From: Gordonia iterans
Lineage (GTDB): Bacteria; Actinomycetota; Actinomycetes; Mycobacteriales; Mycobacteriaceae
DNA: 64,000 bases
Reading direction: 5' to 3'
Assembly: GCF_002993285.1 (NCBI RefSeq)
Contig: NZ_CP027433.1
Span: forward strand, 310,001-374,000
In this document: positions 32,194 to 41,169 of the stretch, in pieces
How positions within the stretch are numbered: the stretch's first letter is position 1
Layout: each line of letters opens with the position of its first letter
Made by a program: the position numbers and the translations under genes
The notes under the pieces: generated by a model
What the model saw: only the letters and a program-made list of their open reading frames with translations
The model's database searches: none
What the model was told of the DNA's origin: nothing

Positions 32194-33330
32194 GTGAGTG
32201 AGGACACTTCAGTGACAAATGCCAACGAGCCGGAGGATGCCGAGCGCGGGCAGGTGCCGCCGCCGTGGAAGCGCGGGGAGACCACCGCTGCCACCGGCCT
32301 CACGGCAGGCGACGTGGCCAAGTCCGCTCCGCAGATCACCGGCGACGGTGTGTCCGAGAGCGGCGGGCAGGGCTCGTCCGCGCCGTCGAGTGCGCCGACC
32401 CGCGCAGTCCCGGCGGTCGGGCCGGAGGCCGCCGGCGCGGCGGGACGCCCGCCGGTGCCGGCGTCCGGCACTGCGCCGGGACAGTCGGGCGGGCGTCCGA
32501 CGGGCGGACCGGGTGGGCCCGGCTCTCCGGGACCGGGTCAGCAGAAGACAGGTTCGAAGGGACCGGGTCAGAACGCTCCCGGTCCGGGCAAGGCCGCTCC
32601 GACGGGGTCGAGCGCTGCGGGTCCGGCCGGAACCCAGAAGCCCGGAACCCAGAAGCCCGGAACCCAGCAGTCCGGTTCGCAGCAACCTGGCCCTCAGCAG
32701 AATGTGCCCGGCACCACGGGGTCGGCGCCGAAGGCACCCGCTCCGGCCGGTCCGATCCCGAAGAATCCTCCGCCCCAGGGTATGCCGGCTCCGGCGAAGT
32801 CGGCCCCGCCACAGGCGTCGGCTCAGGCGGCCACCGCAGCGGTCGCCACGCCGAAGCCCGCCGAGGAGCGGCCCGATCTGGATGCGATTCACAAGACAGG
32901 TGCCAAATCCGATACGAGTGATCGGGCCGCAGTGCGGCGCATTCCGGCGTCGTCGTCCATTGGCACGCCGCTGCGGGCGGCGGTCCAGGTCCGGCGGGTC
33001 GATCCGTGGTCGATCTTCAAGGTGAGCGGGGTGCTCGCCGTCGCCGGCTTTCTGATCTGGATGATCGCCGTCGCGGTGCTCTACGGTGTGCTGGCCGGCA
33101 TGGGCATCTGGGATCAGATCAACAGCTCGTTCAGCACCATCGTGAGCGCCGACGGCAGCAGCACCAGCGACGAGCTGATCACCACGGGCCAGGTCTTCGG
33201 GTTCGCAGCGCTCTTCGGGATCTTCGCGGCGATCGTGCTGACCGCCCTCTCGACGATTCTGGCGTACATCTACAACGTGTGCGCCGACGTGGTGGGCGGC
33301 GTCGAGGTGACCCTGGCCGACCTGGACTGA
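32194..33330 (+). CDS. DUF3566 membrane protein with long Pro/Gly/Gln-rich head (Rv0007-like)
   Basis: 378 residues from a GTG (another GTG at 32212 is possible). Residues about 1-245 are disordered and rich in Pro, Gly, Ala and Gln, including a GTQKP repeat from a 15-bp DNA repeat near 32630-32675. The DUF3566 domain begins around VRRVDPWSIFKVSGVLAVAG and has two membrane helices with an outside loop (MGIWDQINSSFSTIV), ending NVCADVVGGVEVTLADLD. The gene follows gyrA in all mycobacteria; its function is unknown, with proposed links to growth or envelope. Confidence 0.9.
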   Translation: MSEDTSVTNANEPEDAERGQVPPPWKRGETTAATGLTAGDVAKSAPQITGDGVSESGGQGSSAPSSAPTRAVPAVGPEAAGAAGRPPVPASGTAPGQSGGRPTGGPGGPGSPGPGQQKTGSKGPGQNAPGPGKAAPTGSSAAGPAGTQKPGTQKPGTQQSGSQQPGPQQNVPGTTGSAPKAPAPAGPIPKNPPPQGMPAPAKSAPPQASAQAATAAVATPKPAEERPDLDAIHKTGAKSDTSDRAAVRRIPASSSIGTPLRAAVQVRRVDPWSIFKVSGVLAVAGFLIWMIAVAVLYGVLAGMGIWDQINSSFSTIVSADGSSTSDELITTGQVFGFAALFGIFAAIVLTALSTILAYIYNVCADVVGGVEVTLADLD

Positions 33331-33367
33331 CCGTCGTCGCTCCGTCGGTCGTTGAGCTCGTCCCGCT

Positions 33368-33606
33368 CGTTGAGCTCGTCGAAACGTCATCGCTCCGTCG
33401 CTCGTTGAGCTCGTCGAAACGTCGTCGCTCCGTCGCTCGTTGAGCTCGTCGAAACGTCGTCGCCCATCGCCCGTTGAGCTCGTCGAAACGTCATCGCCCG
33501 TCGAGCCGCCCGTCGCTCGTTGAGCTGCCCCGTCGCTCGTTGAGCTTTGTCGAAACGTCGTCGCCCGTCGAGCGGTGGCCCGTCGCTCGTTGAGCTTGTC
33601 GAAACG
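33368..33606. repeat. 35-bp-spaced repeat array upstream of tRNA-Ile
   Basis: The core CGTTGAGCTCGTCGAAACG occurs at 33368-33386, 33403-33421, 33438-33456 and 33472-33490, spaced 35, 35 and 34 bp. Variants follow at 33518 (truncated), 33538-33557 and 33588-33606. The array fills the 337-bp gap between the DUF3566 gene and tRNA-Ile. No gene is seen here. Confidence 0.9.
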
Positions 33607-33667
33607 GACCTGACCACGTGTTTTGCAACTCCTCGAGGCTCTCCTGTAATGTTCCATCTCGGTTCAC

Positions 33668-33744
33668 GGGCCTATAGCTCAGGCGGTTAGAGCGCTTCGC
33701 TGATAACGAAGAGGTCGGAGGTTCAAGTCCTCCTAGGCCCACCA
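33668..33744 (+). tRNA. tRNA-Ile (anticodon GAT)
   Basis: 77 nt including an encoded CCA. The acceptor GGGCCTA pairs with TAGGCCC, the D arm is AGCTCAGGCGGTTAGAGC, the anticodon GAT is at 33702-33704 in a CTTCG/CGAAG stem, and the T arm has GGTTCAAGTCC. Followed 26 bp later by tRNA-Ala, as ileT-alaT next to gyrA in mycobacteria. Confidence 0.97.
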
Positions 33745-33770
33745 GCACCACCCTCCGGCTCCGCCGGTAC

Positions 33771-33843
33771 GGGGCCTTAGCTCAGTTGGTAGAGCGCCGC
33801 CTTTGCAAGGCGGATGTCAGGAGTTCGAATCTCCTAGGCTCCA
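33771..33843 (+). tRNA. tRNA-Ala (anticodon TGC)
   Basis: 73 nt. The acceptor GGGGCCT pairs with AGGCTCC (one G-U), the anticodon TGC is at 33814-33816 in a CCGCC/GGCGG stem, and the T arm is GAGTTCGAATCTC. The CCA end is not encoded (ACAG follows), so it depends on the CCA-adding enzyme. Confidence 0.97.
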
Positions 33844-33908
33844 CAGCAACAACAGTTGAGGCGCAGTCCCGCCAGCTCGCGCATACCCGACGTTCGCGAG
33901 TGTCGGAT

Positions 33909-35285
33909 CTATTCTCTCTCGTCGGGAATCGGGATCGAACGGTGGGGCTGCTCGCCGCTGTGCTCGGGCAAGTGCATCTCCAGGCGTGCGCCGCCCGACG
34001 GAGAGTCGGTGAGCCGGGCGTCTCCGCCGGTGTGCTGAGCCGCTTCGGCGATGATGGCCAGCCCCAGTCCGCTGCCGCCGCTGTCGCGACTGCGGGCATC
34101 GTCGCGGCGTTCGAAGCGGTGGAACACGCGACGGCGATCCTCCTCGGGTACTCCGGCGCCGTCGTCGTCGACGCACAACGTCACGCGCCCGTCGAGCGCG
34201 TACAGCGAGAAGTCGATGCGGCTCCTGGCGTGCCTCCGGGCATTCTCTGCGGCGTTGCGCACCGCACGCGTGAGCAGCACCTCGTCGCCGAACACCCTGG
34301 CCGGGCCGACCCCCGAGGTGTCGACGGTCAGCCCGAGCGTCCGCAGACGCGAACCCTCCGCCAGGATGATGTCGTCCAGATCGACCTCGCGACGCTGCCG
34401 GGACAAGCCCTCGTCCAGACGCGCCAACAGGAGCAGATCACTGACGAGCTCGTGCAGGCGCCGTGCCTCGTCGTCGACGACGCCGGCCAGCTCGTGCAGC
34501 GACGTGGCTTCGGGATGCCGGAGTGCGACCTGGGTGTGCTGCCGGATGGCGGCCACCGGCGAACGCAGCTCGTGTGAGGCGTCGGAGACGAACCGGCGCT
34601 GGGTCCGTTGCGCGGCCTCGAGCTTCTCGAGCATGCCGTTCATCGTGGACGCGAGCCGGGCCACCTCGTCACCGCCGCCGGGCGGTTCGATGCGGCGCGT
34701 GACGTCGTCGCCGGCCGACTCGACGTCACGCCGGATCCGCTCGACCGGACGCAGGGCGCGGCCGACCACCGTCCAGATCAGCAGGGCGACGAAGGCACTG
34801 ACCGCGGGCACTGCGAAAGCCATCAGCGTGGTAGCCGCCCGGACGGCGTCGTCGGCGGTGTCGAGGCTGCGAGCCACGACGACGTGATGCTCACCGCCGG
34901 CGAGCGTGACGTCCTCCGACCGCACCACGTACCGGTCGCCGTCGAACTCGACGATGCGGTCGTCCTCGACGGGCAGCGGAGGAGTCTCGTCGAGGTCACC
35001 GTCGCCGACGCCGATCACCGCGCGGTCGCGCTGCAGCTGGATGAGGACGTCGTCGTCGTAGCTGGGGAGCGCGCCGCCGGCCTCAGTGGTCTCGGCGTAC
35101 TGCTCGGCCTGGTTCTCGGCGGTCTGCGCCTCGGACTCGACCAGCGACCGGCCGAGGAGCAGAACCAGAGCCACAGCGCCGACCGCGAGCACGGCGAGCA
35201 CGATCGCCGCGGTCGACGCGGTGATCCGCACCCGCAACGACAGCCGTGGCCGACGGGTGCCCGTGCGGGTCCGGGAATCAGCCAC
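33909..35285 (-). CDS. Two-component sensor histidine kinase
   Basis: 458 residues from the GTG at 35285, which overlaps the response-regulator stop by 8 bp. There are two membrane helices (about 20-42 and 165-187) around an extracytoplasmic sensor of about 120 residues, then HAMP, the HisKA box SDASHELRSPVAAIRQH with the phospho-accepting His, and an ATPase domain with NAAENARRHA, DDDGAGVP and GGSGLGLAI. The signal is unknown. It forms an operon with the OmpR-type regulator and a PepSY protein, an arrangement often tied to envelope stress or metal sensing. It is not part of the mycobacterial core at this locus. Confidence 0.93.
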   Translation of the reverse strand: MADSRTRTGTRRPRLSLRVRITASTAAIVLAVLAVGAVALVLLLGRSLVESEAQTAENQAEQYAETTEAGGALPSYDDDVLIQLQRDRAVIGVGDGDLDETPPLPVEDDRIVEFDGDRYVVRSEDVTLAGGEHHVVVARSLDTADDAVRAATTLMAFAVPAVSAFVALLIWTVVGRALRPVERIRRDVESAGDDVTRRIEPPGGGDEVARLASTMNGMLEKLEAAQRTQRRFVSDASHELRSPVAAIRQHTQVALRHPEATSLHELAGVVDDEARRLHELVSDLLLLARLDEGLSRQRREVDLDDIILAEGSRLRTLGLTVDTSGVGPARVFGDEVLLTRAVRNAAENARRHARSRIDFSLYALDGRVTLCVDDDGAGVPEEDRRRVFHRFERRDDARSRDSGGSGLGLAIIAEAAQHTGGDARLTDSPSGGARLEMHLPEHSGEQPHRSIPIPDERE

Positions 35286-35952
35286 GAGGAACCAGACGGT
35301 AGCCGGCCCCGCGGACCGTCTGAATCGTGTCCAGCCCGAACGGACGGTCCAGCTTCGCGCGCAGGTGCGCAACGTAGACCTCGACGATGTTGGCGTCCCC
35401 GTCGAAATCGTCGTCCCACACGGAGGCCAGGATCTCGGCCTTGCTGCGCACCGCGCCCGCCTCGCGGGCGAGGTAGAGCAGCACCGCGAACTCCCGCGCG
35501 GTCAACGTGATCGGCGTGCTGCCGCGGCGCACCTCACGGGTCGCCGGGTCGACGACGAGGTCGCCCACCTCGAGCACGGTCGGCCGCTCCGGTCGGCCCC
35601 GGCGAACGAGCGCCCGCAGGCGAGCCATGAGCACCACGTGCTCGGTCGGCTTCACCACGTAGTCGTCGGCGCCGAGGTCGAGCCCGTCCACCTGGTCCCA
35701 CGGACCGTCCTTGGCGGTGAGCATCAGGATCGGCGTCCAGTTCTCCTCCTCCCGGAGCGTTCGGCACACCGTGTAGCCGTCCAGACCGGGCATCATCACG
35801 TCGAGCACGATCGCGTCGTAGCGCACCTCCCGCGCGCGCCAGAGCCCGTCGACACCGTTGTGGGCCAGGTCGACCGAGAAGCCCTCCGCCTCCAATCCGC
35901 GGCGCAGCCCGTCCGCGAAGTGGATCTCGTCGTCGACGACCAAGATGCGCAT
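35278..35952 (-). CDS. OmpR/PhoB-family response regulator
   Basis: 224 residues from the ATG at 35952 (MRILVVDDEIHFADGLRRGL). The receiver domain has the acidic pair DDE, the phospho-accepting Asp in VLDVMMPGLDG, and the conserved Thr and Lys (LTAKD, VVKP). The C-terminal winged helix ends TIQTVRGAGYRLVPRG. The longer open frame to 36405 is the antisense shadow of the PepSY gene and was rejected. It pairs with the overlapping histidine kinase. Confidence 0.95.
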   Translation of the reverse strand: MRILVVDDEIHFADGLRRGLEAEGFSVDLAHNGVDGLWRAREVRYDAIVLDVMMPGLDGYTVCRTLREEENWTPILMLTAKDGPWDQVDGLDLGADDYVVKPTEHVVLMARLRALVRRGRPERPTVLEVGDLVVDPATREVRRGSTPITLTAREFAVLLYLAREAGAVRSKAEILASVWDDDFDGDANIVEVYVAHLRAKLDRPFGLDTIQTVRGAGYRLVPRG

Positions 35953-36028
35953 GGTGTCATTCTCCGTCCCGACGTCCTCCGCGACGAGCGGAGTCCTGCC
36001 TGCGGGCACCCGAGGGGTCGATGGACGG

Positions 36029-36757
36029 TCAGTCGTCGCGCTCGACGGAGACGACGGCGAGATCCCGGGTGAGCTCGACTTCGGCATCGCGGCCGTCGTC
36101 GAGATCGACGTTGACCTCGTAGAAGTGGTCGTCATCGTCGTCGTCCGTCGCGAGGGAGTCGATCCTGCCGGGGCCGGCGGCGGCGAGTGCGGCATCGACG
36201 ACGGCTCCGATGCGCGAGGTGTCCAGGACCGGGTCGGCGTCGTCATCGTCTTCGTCGTCGTCGCGGATGCCGGCGGTCCCGTCGCGGCTGACGAAGACCT
36301 CGACCTCGCCGCCTCCGGAGCGGACGACGTCCACGTCCCATCCGGTGCGTTCGACGTCGATCGCCGACGCGCCGAGCGCGCCCGGGACGACTGCCACAGC
36401 GGCATCGATCGCCCGGGTCAGCGCCGCGGCGTCAGCGGGGACGTCCGGGGTGGAGCCGGGCGCGGGAGAGTCGTCCGGCCGATCACGGTCGGTGTCGGCG
36501 TGATGGTTGCCGGCGTGGTCGTCGTCGGCAGCGCGCGGGTCGTCGTCGACGCGGCTGGAGACGTTCGCCGGTTCGTCGTCGCCGGTCACCGAGAGCGCGA
36601 TGGCGGTGCCTGCGCCGCCGACCACCAGAACTGCCGCGGCGACGGCCGCACCCAGCAGGATCGTGCGGCGCCGGCCTCCGGGTTCCGGACTTCCGGGTTC
36701 CAGGGGCTGCGTCGACGGGGGATCGGGGGCCGGATTCGGTGTCGTGTGCTCGTTCAT
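36029..36757 (-). CDS. Membrane-anchored PepSY-like protein
   Basis: 242 residues from the ATG at 36757. A short Pro-rich cytoplasmic head precedes one membrane helix (RRRTILLGAAVAAAVLVVGG). An acidic Asp/His-rich linker follows, then two PepSY-like repeats: about 115-170 with ALTRAIDAAVAVVPGALG, and about 180-240 with FYEVNVDLDDGRDAEVELTRD. PepSY domains sit outside the membrane and often inhibit or modulate enzymes or sensors. It is 76 bp upstream of the response regulator on the same strand, so it probably serves that two-component system. The Asp-rich stretches may bind metal ions. Confidence 0.82.
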   Translation of the reverse strand: MNEHTTPNPAPDPPSTQPLEPGSPEPGGRRRTILLGAAVAAAVLVVGGAGTAIALSVTGDDEPANVSSRVDDDPRAADDDHAGNHHADTDRDRPDDSPAPGSTPDVPADAAALTRAIDAAVAVVPGALGASAIDVERTGWDVDVVRSGGGEVEVFVSRDGTAGIRDDDEDDDDADPVLDTSRIGAVVDAALAAAGPGRIDSLATDDDDDDHFYEVNVDLDDGRDAEVELTRDLAVVSVERDD

Positions 36758-36863
36758 GGAACCATCGTGGCCCACGAACGCTGAACCGGGGCTGAACGAT
36801 CCTGAACGGGCCTTCAGCCGCTTCCGGGATCCGGATGTCAGCGGGCGGTGCGAAGATGCACCC

Positions 36864-37553
36864 ATGACTGATCCGGCGCGCCACCTCCTGCTTCTCAGCG
36901 GAGCGGGCCTGCCGCCGTGGATCTGGGACGACGTCGCCCGGGCGCTCGGCCCCGCGTTCTCCACCACGGTCGCGCCGCGACCGGCGGGGGGTGGCGGCGG
37001 CCCCGCCGAGTACGCCGCTGCCGCCCTGCACGCCGCGACGGCGGAGCGGTTCACCGTCGTGGCGCACTCGGCCGGAGGAGTCGTGGCCGCCGAGATCGCC
37101 GCTCGGGCGCCGGACCGTGTCGACGCCGTGCTGGCGGTCAGTGCAGTGGTGCCGGAACCGGGCGGCTCATTCGTCTCCGCGTTGCCGGCTCCCCAACGCT
37201 GGGTGGTGCCCCTGGTGATGCGGGTGGCCGGGACCCGGCCGCCGGAGTCGGTGATCAGAAAGTCACTGGCGGCCGGACTGGAGGCGGAGGTGGTGGACCG
37301 CCTCGTCGCCGACTTCACCCCGGAGCCGCGCTCGTACTACTCGGGCCGGGTCGGGGCCGGAGCCTGGCCCGGGCGCCGCGGATACGTCGTCACGTCGCAC
37401 GACAAGGAATTGGCACCAGCGCTGCAGCGCACGTTCGCCGAGCGCATGGGGAGCACACAGGTCGACGAGCTGGACACCGGACACCTGCCGATGCTTCAAG
37501 ACTCGGCGGCACTGGCTCTGCTGATCAAGCAGTTCACGGACCATCCCGCCTGA
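36864..37553 (+). CDS. Alpha/beta hydrolase
   Basis: 229 residues from the ATG at 36864. The N-terminal HLLLLSGAGLPPWIWDDVA is the typical first strand and oxyanion region, VVAHSAGGVVAAEIA holds the nucleophile serine (about residue 70), and the C-terminal ELDTGHLPML supplies the catalytic histidine. It looks like a small soluble esterase or lipase-type hydrolase; the substrate is unknown. It is divergent from the PepSY gene and convergent with the first cutinase gene. Confidence 0.85.
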   Translation: MTDPARHLLLLSGAGLPPWIWDDVARALGPAFSTTVAPRPAGGGGGPAEYAAAALHAATAERFTVVAHSAGGVVAAEIAARAPDRVDAVLAVSAVVPEPGGSFVSALPAPQRWVVPLVMRVAGTRPPESVIRKSLAAGLEAEVVDRLVADFTPEPRSYYSGRVGAGAWPGRRGYVVTSHDKELAPALQRTFAERMGSTQVDELDTGHLPMLQDSAALALLIKQFTDHPA

Positions 37554-37566
37554 GCACCGTGACTGC

Positions 37567-38280
37567 CTACCGCACGAAGCGGGCGACGAAGTTCGCCGCC
37601 GATGCGGTCATCCCGTTGTGGGAGTAGTTGCCGTGCACCGTGTTCGGGCGGTCGATGCGGCCGCCGTCGCAGATGTTGTCGCCCTTGATGCAGTAGCGCT
37701 TGGTCTTGTGCGCGTAGCGGGCGCCGGGGCGCATGGGCGGCGCACCGACCTCGCGGAACCAGCGGTCGTTCGGGGCCCCGAAGGTGACGACGCCGGCGAC
37801 CTTGCGGGCCACCGAGGCCGGCAGGACGTTCGGCACCTCGGCGACGACGACGGAGGCGGCGGCGATCTGATCGCTCACCGCGTAGATCGCGACGACGCCG
37901 CCCTGAGAGAAGCCGCCGAGCACGATCTTGGTCTTCGGGCAGGTCCGCGCGATGTGCATCATCTGGTTCTGCGCGTCGCGGACGCCGGCGGCGACGGTCT
38001 TGAGGAAGACTGTGCCCTTCTGGAAGTCGTCGCTGGCCTGGTAGCGGACCGGCGAGACGCGGACGTCCTTGCCCGGGAAGCGGGCCTGAAGCGAACGTCC
38101 GAACGCCTGGCCGGTGGTGCCGACCGGCGCTCCCGCCTCCTGCGTCCCGCGTGCGAACAGCAGATGCACGTCGGCGCAGTCCGCCGCAGCGGCTTTGCCG
38201 CCGCCGATCGGGGTGGCCAGACCGACGAGCAGGGCCAGGCACGCGACGAGGAGCACGATCCGCTTTGTCATGAAACGCAT
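37567..38280 (-). CDS. Secreted cutinase-family esterase (copy 1)
   Basis: 237 residues with a Sec signal peptide (MTKRIVLLVACLALLVGLA ... AAAADC). The cutinase nucleophile motif is GGFSQGG, with conserved paired Cys residues (ADCADVHLL, RTCPKT, YCIKGDNICDGG); the Asp lies in ICDGG and the His in VHGNYSHNG. In mycobacteria such Culp proteins are cell-surface esterases, lipases or phospholipases. The ATG at 38271 is an alternative start. It lies next to a second cutinase, 74 bp apart on the same strand; these two diverged duplicates likely share a transcript. Confidence 0.92.
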   Translation of the reverse strand: MRFMTKRIVLLVACLALLVGLATPIGGGKAAAADCADVHLLFARGTQEAGAPVGTTGQAFGRSLQARFPGKDVRVSPVRYQASDDFQKGTVFLKTVAAGVRDAQNQMMHIARTCPKTKIVLGGFSQGGVVAIYAVSDQIAAASVVVAEVPNVLPASVARKVAGVVTFGAPNDRWFREVGAPPMRPGARYAHKTKRYCIKGDNICDGGRIDRPNTVHGNYSHNGMTASAANFVARFVR

Positions 38281-38354
38281 GCTAAGCGACGCGCAACCCC
38301 CGCGCATCCGACGGGGCGTGTCCGGCACAAGAAGACTCGGCGAACGACAAGGCG

Positions 38355-39080
38355 TCAGCGAATCCGACGGGCGGCGAAGTCTGCGGCCACACCCGTCATA
38401 CCGTTCACCGAGTACAGCACATGCAGCGGAGACGGCTGGCCGACGCGGCTTCCGTCGCACACGTTGTCGCCCGGAATGCAGTAGTGCGCGGTCTTGTTCC
38501 GGTACGCGGCCCCGACGCGCATCGGCGGAGCGCCGACGTCACGGATCCATCGCGCCGACGGCGTTCCGAACAGGACGACGGCGGCGATGCGCGGCGCGTA
38601 GGCGGCCTCCAGCGGTCGAGGCGCGTCCGAACGGTACTGGGCATAACGCGCGGGGATGTCGATGCGATCGGCGACGGCGTAACTGGCGACCACGGCACCC
38701 TGCGAGTAGCCGCCGAGGACGATCGACGAGTTCGGGCAGCGCCGGGCGAGCGAGCGGATCTGTGCCTGTGCGTCGTTGATCCCCTTGACGACGTTGCGGA
38801 CGAAGGCGTGCCGGTCGGAGAAGTTCGAACTCGCGGGGTAGCGCACGGCATTCAGCCCGACCGACGAGTTCGGCAGCCGATTGTTCAGCGCGAACTCGAA
38901 CGAGAGCCCCGTCGCGCCCGCCGGCGGCAGCGCCTCGGCAGTTCCGCGGGCGAACACGACTTCGACGGCCGCGCAACCGGGAGCGGCCGCGGCGGGGGCC
39001 GAGGAGCCGAGCGGGGTGGCGTTCAGCAGGGTGAGGCCGAGTGCGGTCGCTGTGAGAACGAGGAGGATCCGCTTGATCAT
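38355..39080 (-). CDS. Secreted cutinase-family esterase (copy 2)
   Basis: 241 residues. The signal peptide is MIKRILLVLTATALGLTLLN up to AAAAPG. The nucleophile motif is GGYSQGA, the Cys pattern is as in copy 1 (GCAAVEV, RRCPNS, YCIPGDNVCDGS), and the catalytic His is in PLHVLYSVNG. It is probably transcribed first, followed by copy 1. The two differ enough in sequence to suggest an old duplication with different substrates. Confidence 0.92.
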   Translation of the reverse strand: MIKRILLVLTATALGLTLLNATPLGSSAPAAAAPGCAAVEVVFARGTAEALPPAGATGLSFEFALNNRLPNSSVGLNAVRYPASSNFSDRHAFVRNVVKGINDAQAQIRSLARRCPNSSIVLGGYSQGAVVASYAVADRIDIPARYAQYRSDAPRPLEAAYAPRIAAVVLFGTPSARWIRDVGAPPMRVGAAYRNKTAHYCIPGDNVCDGSRVGQPSPLHVLYSVNGMTGVAADFAARRIR

Positions 39081-39128
39081 GTTCGAACTATAGCGGGCGC
39101 GAGTTCGCGGACCTCCCAGGTCGCGTGC

Positions 39129-40388
39129 TCAGATCAGGATCCACAGGTAGGTGATCAGAGCCAGCACCCAGAACACCACCCACATCCAGCCGAGCCAGAC
39201 AGCGAACTTCGCGAACTGGACGCCCTCCCGGCCGCCCCGCGTGCATTCTTCCCGGCCGCGGTAGCCGAGCCACAGGCCGATCGGTGCGGTGACCAGAAGG
39301 AAGCCGAGGCCCGAGAGCACGAAGCCGACGATCGCCGCGATGCTGATCTGGCCTCCGGCGGAGGCCTGCGGACCGCGCACCGACGCGCTCTGGGTGGAAG
39401 TGGGTCGAGACTGCACGGCGCCCACGGTAGTCGGTTTCTGCACGGTGCCGCCCGCGGCGGCGGCCGGCGGCGGTCCGCTCGGGCTCGACGCAGCGGACGC
39501 CGCCGCGTAGGCGCGCCCCTTCTGTTCGGGAGCCTGCGGTCCCGAAGAGCCGGACCCGGGGGAAGCGGACGGCGGCGCACCGGGGGCGGTCGTAGGCCGA
39601 GCTGCGGCCGTCGATCCCGGACCGGAGGTGCCGCCCAGCACCGCGGTGGTCTCCTCGGGCACCGCCGAATAGGCGAGCGGACGATCCTGCGGCGGAGCCT
39701 GCGCCGGCTGCCCGTGCGGTCGGGGCCCCGGTCCCGGCGGCGTCTGGGCCGGTCTGCCGGAGGGCTGTCCGCTCGCCCGTGCCGAGCCTGACTCGTGGGC
39801 TCCGGCCGGCCGCTGGGCGGGACGGGCACCGGGCGGAGGCCCGGACGGTGAGGGCGCCGCAGGCGCTGCGGCGGGCCGAACCTGGCCTGCGGGTCCTTGG
39901 ACGGATGGTGCTTGGCCTGACGGTGGTTGGCCTGACGGTGGTTGGGCCGCGGGTGCTTGGGCTGACGGGGCACGGCGCTGTTGCGCCGCGGGTGTGGGCA
40001 GGGGTCCGCTCGACGGAGAAGGCGGACCCGACGGGGCGGATTGAACAGGCCTACCGGCCGGTGACGGCGCGGCACTCGGGCTCGGTCCACCCGATGCGAC
40101 CGGGGAAGGTCCGTTCGACGACGTGGCAACAGGCCCGCTGATCGGCGCCGAGACGGGCCCGCTCGACGGTGCGTGCCGGGTGGCCGGAGCCGGACCGCTT
40201 GGGGGAGCCGGGTCGTCGTTCGCCCTCCCGGCGACCGGGGCCTCCGAGCGCTCCCAGGGGGCGGCGACCATTCCGCTGCCCTCCTCGGGGCCCGGCGCAG
40301 GCGTGGACGCGGCTGCCGCGGGTCCGGGTGCGGGCTCGGCGGCCGAGTCTCTGGGATCTGCGGAGTCTCTGGGATCTTCGGTGGCCAC
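39129..40388 (-). CDS. Pro/Ala/Ser-rich protein with C-terminal DUF4190-like membrane domain
   Basis: 419 residues from a GTG. Residues about 1-335 are low complexity (Pro, Ala, Ser, Gly, with PSGQ-type repeats) and surely disordered. The last about 75 residues have two membrane helices: [31 protein letters not shown] and [25 protein letters not shown], as in DUF4190-type proteins. The layout (long disordered head, small membrane tail) mirrors the DUF3566 protein at 32194. Another open frame on the same strand is Arg/Pro-rich and lacks the membrane domain, so it was rejected. Confidence 0.72.
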   Translation of the reverse strand: MATEDPRDSADPRDSAAEPAPGPAAAASTPAPGPEEGSGMVAAPWERSEAPVAGRANDDPAPPSGPAPATRHAPSSGPVSAPISGPVATSSNGPSPVASGGPSPSAAPSPAGRPVQSAPSGPPSPSSGPLPTPAAQQRRAPSAQAPAAQPPSGQPPSGQAPSVQGPAGQVRPAAAPAAPSPSGPPPGARPAQRPAGAHESGSARASGQPSGRPAQTPPGPGPRPHGQPAQAPPQDRPLAYSAVPEETTAVLGGTSGPGSTAAARPTTAPGAPPSASPGSGSSGPQAPEQKGRAYAAASAASSPSGPPPAAAAGGTVQKPTTVGAVQSRPTSTQSASVRGPQASAGGQISIAAIVGFVLSGLGFLLVTAPIGLWLGYRGREECTRGGREGVQFAKFAVWLGWMWVVFWVLALITYLWILI

Positions 40389-40456
40389 GGATCCAACCTA
40401 CCCGCCGGACCGGGGACGAGGAGAGAACCTCGGGACGTAGGTCCCCGGACGTGCGC

Positions 40457-40588
40457 CTACGACTCGATGCGCGGCGGTTCGGCGGCGACCGGCGGATGTT
40501 CGGTGCGGGCTCGGCGGGCGACGGCGACGAGCGCGGCCAGCAGGGCCAGAACGGCGGAGACGGTGATGCCAGCGGCTTTGTTCGACAT
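40457..40588 (-). CDS. Small single-helix membrane protein (43 residues)
   Basis: A short frame from the ATG at 40588: a five-residue head, one membrane helix ([20 protein letters not shown]), then RRAR and a Pro/Glu-rich cytoplasmic tail ending PPRIES. The positive-inside rule puts the tail in the cytoplasm. It lies 58 bp from, and divergent to, ppiA. No family is recognised; similar tiny membrane proteins are seen near ppiA in related genomes only by supposition. Strand, codon use and hydrophobic pattern favour a real gene, without certainty. Confidence 0.5.
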   Translation of the reverse strand: MSNKAAGITVSAVLALLAALVAVARRARTEHPPVAAEPPRIES

Positions 40589-40646
40589 GTGTTCAGCCTG
40601 CCAGGTGCGGACCTCCTCGAGCCACCGCGCGTGGTTGTATGGAGAC

Positions 40647-41168
40647 GTGAGTGATCAGAAGAAGACCGCAACCCTGCACACCAACCGCGGCGACATCGTC
40701 GTCGAACTGTTTCCGAATCACGCGCCGAAGACCGTGGCGAACTTCGTGGGCCTCGCAGACGGGTCCAAGGAGTACTCCTCTGCCAATGCCAAGGGCGAGG
40801 CCAGCGGCCCGTTCTATGACGGCTCGGTGTTCCACCGGGTCATCGACGGCTTCATGATCCAGGGCGGCGACCCGACCGGCACCGGCCGTGGCGGCCCCGG
40901 CTACCGTTTCGAGGACGAGTTCCACCCGGATCTGCAGTTCAACAAGCCCTACCTGCTGGCCATGGCGAACGCCGGCCCCGGCACCAACGGCTCGCAGTTC
41001 TTCATCACCGTCGGCCCCACCCCGCACCTGAACCGCCGGCACACCATCTTCGGCGAGGTCACCGACGCCGCCAGCCAGGCCGTCGTCGATGCGATCGCCA
41101 CCACCGCCACCGATCGCAGCGATCGTCCGCTCGACGAGGTCGTGATCGAGAGCGTCGAGATCTCCTGA
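40647..41168 (+). CDS. ppiA: Peptidyl-prolyl cis-trans isomerase (cyclophilin)
   Basis: 173 residues from the GTG at 40647. The cyclophilin signature is present: [25 protein letters not shown] (active-site Arg, Phe), [16 protein letters not shown] and [13 protein letters not shown]. No signal peptide, so it is cytoplasmic. It catalyses proline isomerisation during folding. A TTGTAT element close upstream may give a nearly leaderless mRNA. The rhomboid gene starts two bases after its stop, so the two form an operon. Confidence 0.96.
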   Translation: MSDQKKTATLHTNRGDIVVELFPNHAPKTVANFVGLADGSKEYSSANAKGEASGPFYDGSVFHRVIDGFMIQGGDPTGTGRGGPGYRFEDEFHPDLQFNKPYLLAMANAGPGTNGSQFFITVGPTPHLNRRHTIFGEVTDAASQAVVDAIATTATDRSDRPLDEVVIESVEIS

Positions 41169-41169
41169 C

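Noticed and set aside
33368-33606. Possible CRISPR array with 35-bp period
   Set aside because: The intervals between cores are themselves near-identical rather than unique, so they are repeat units, not spacers.
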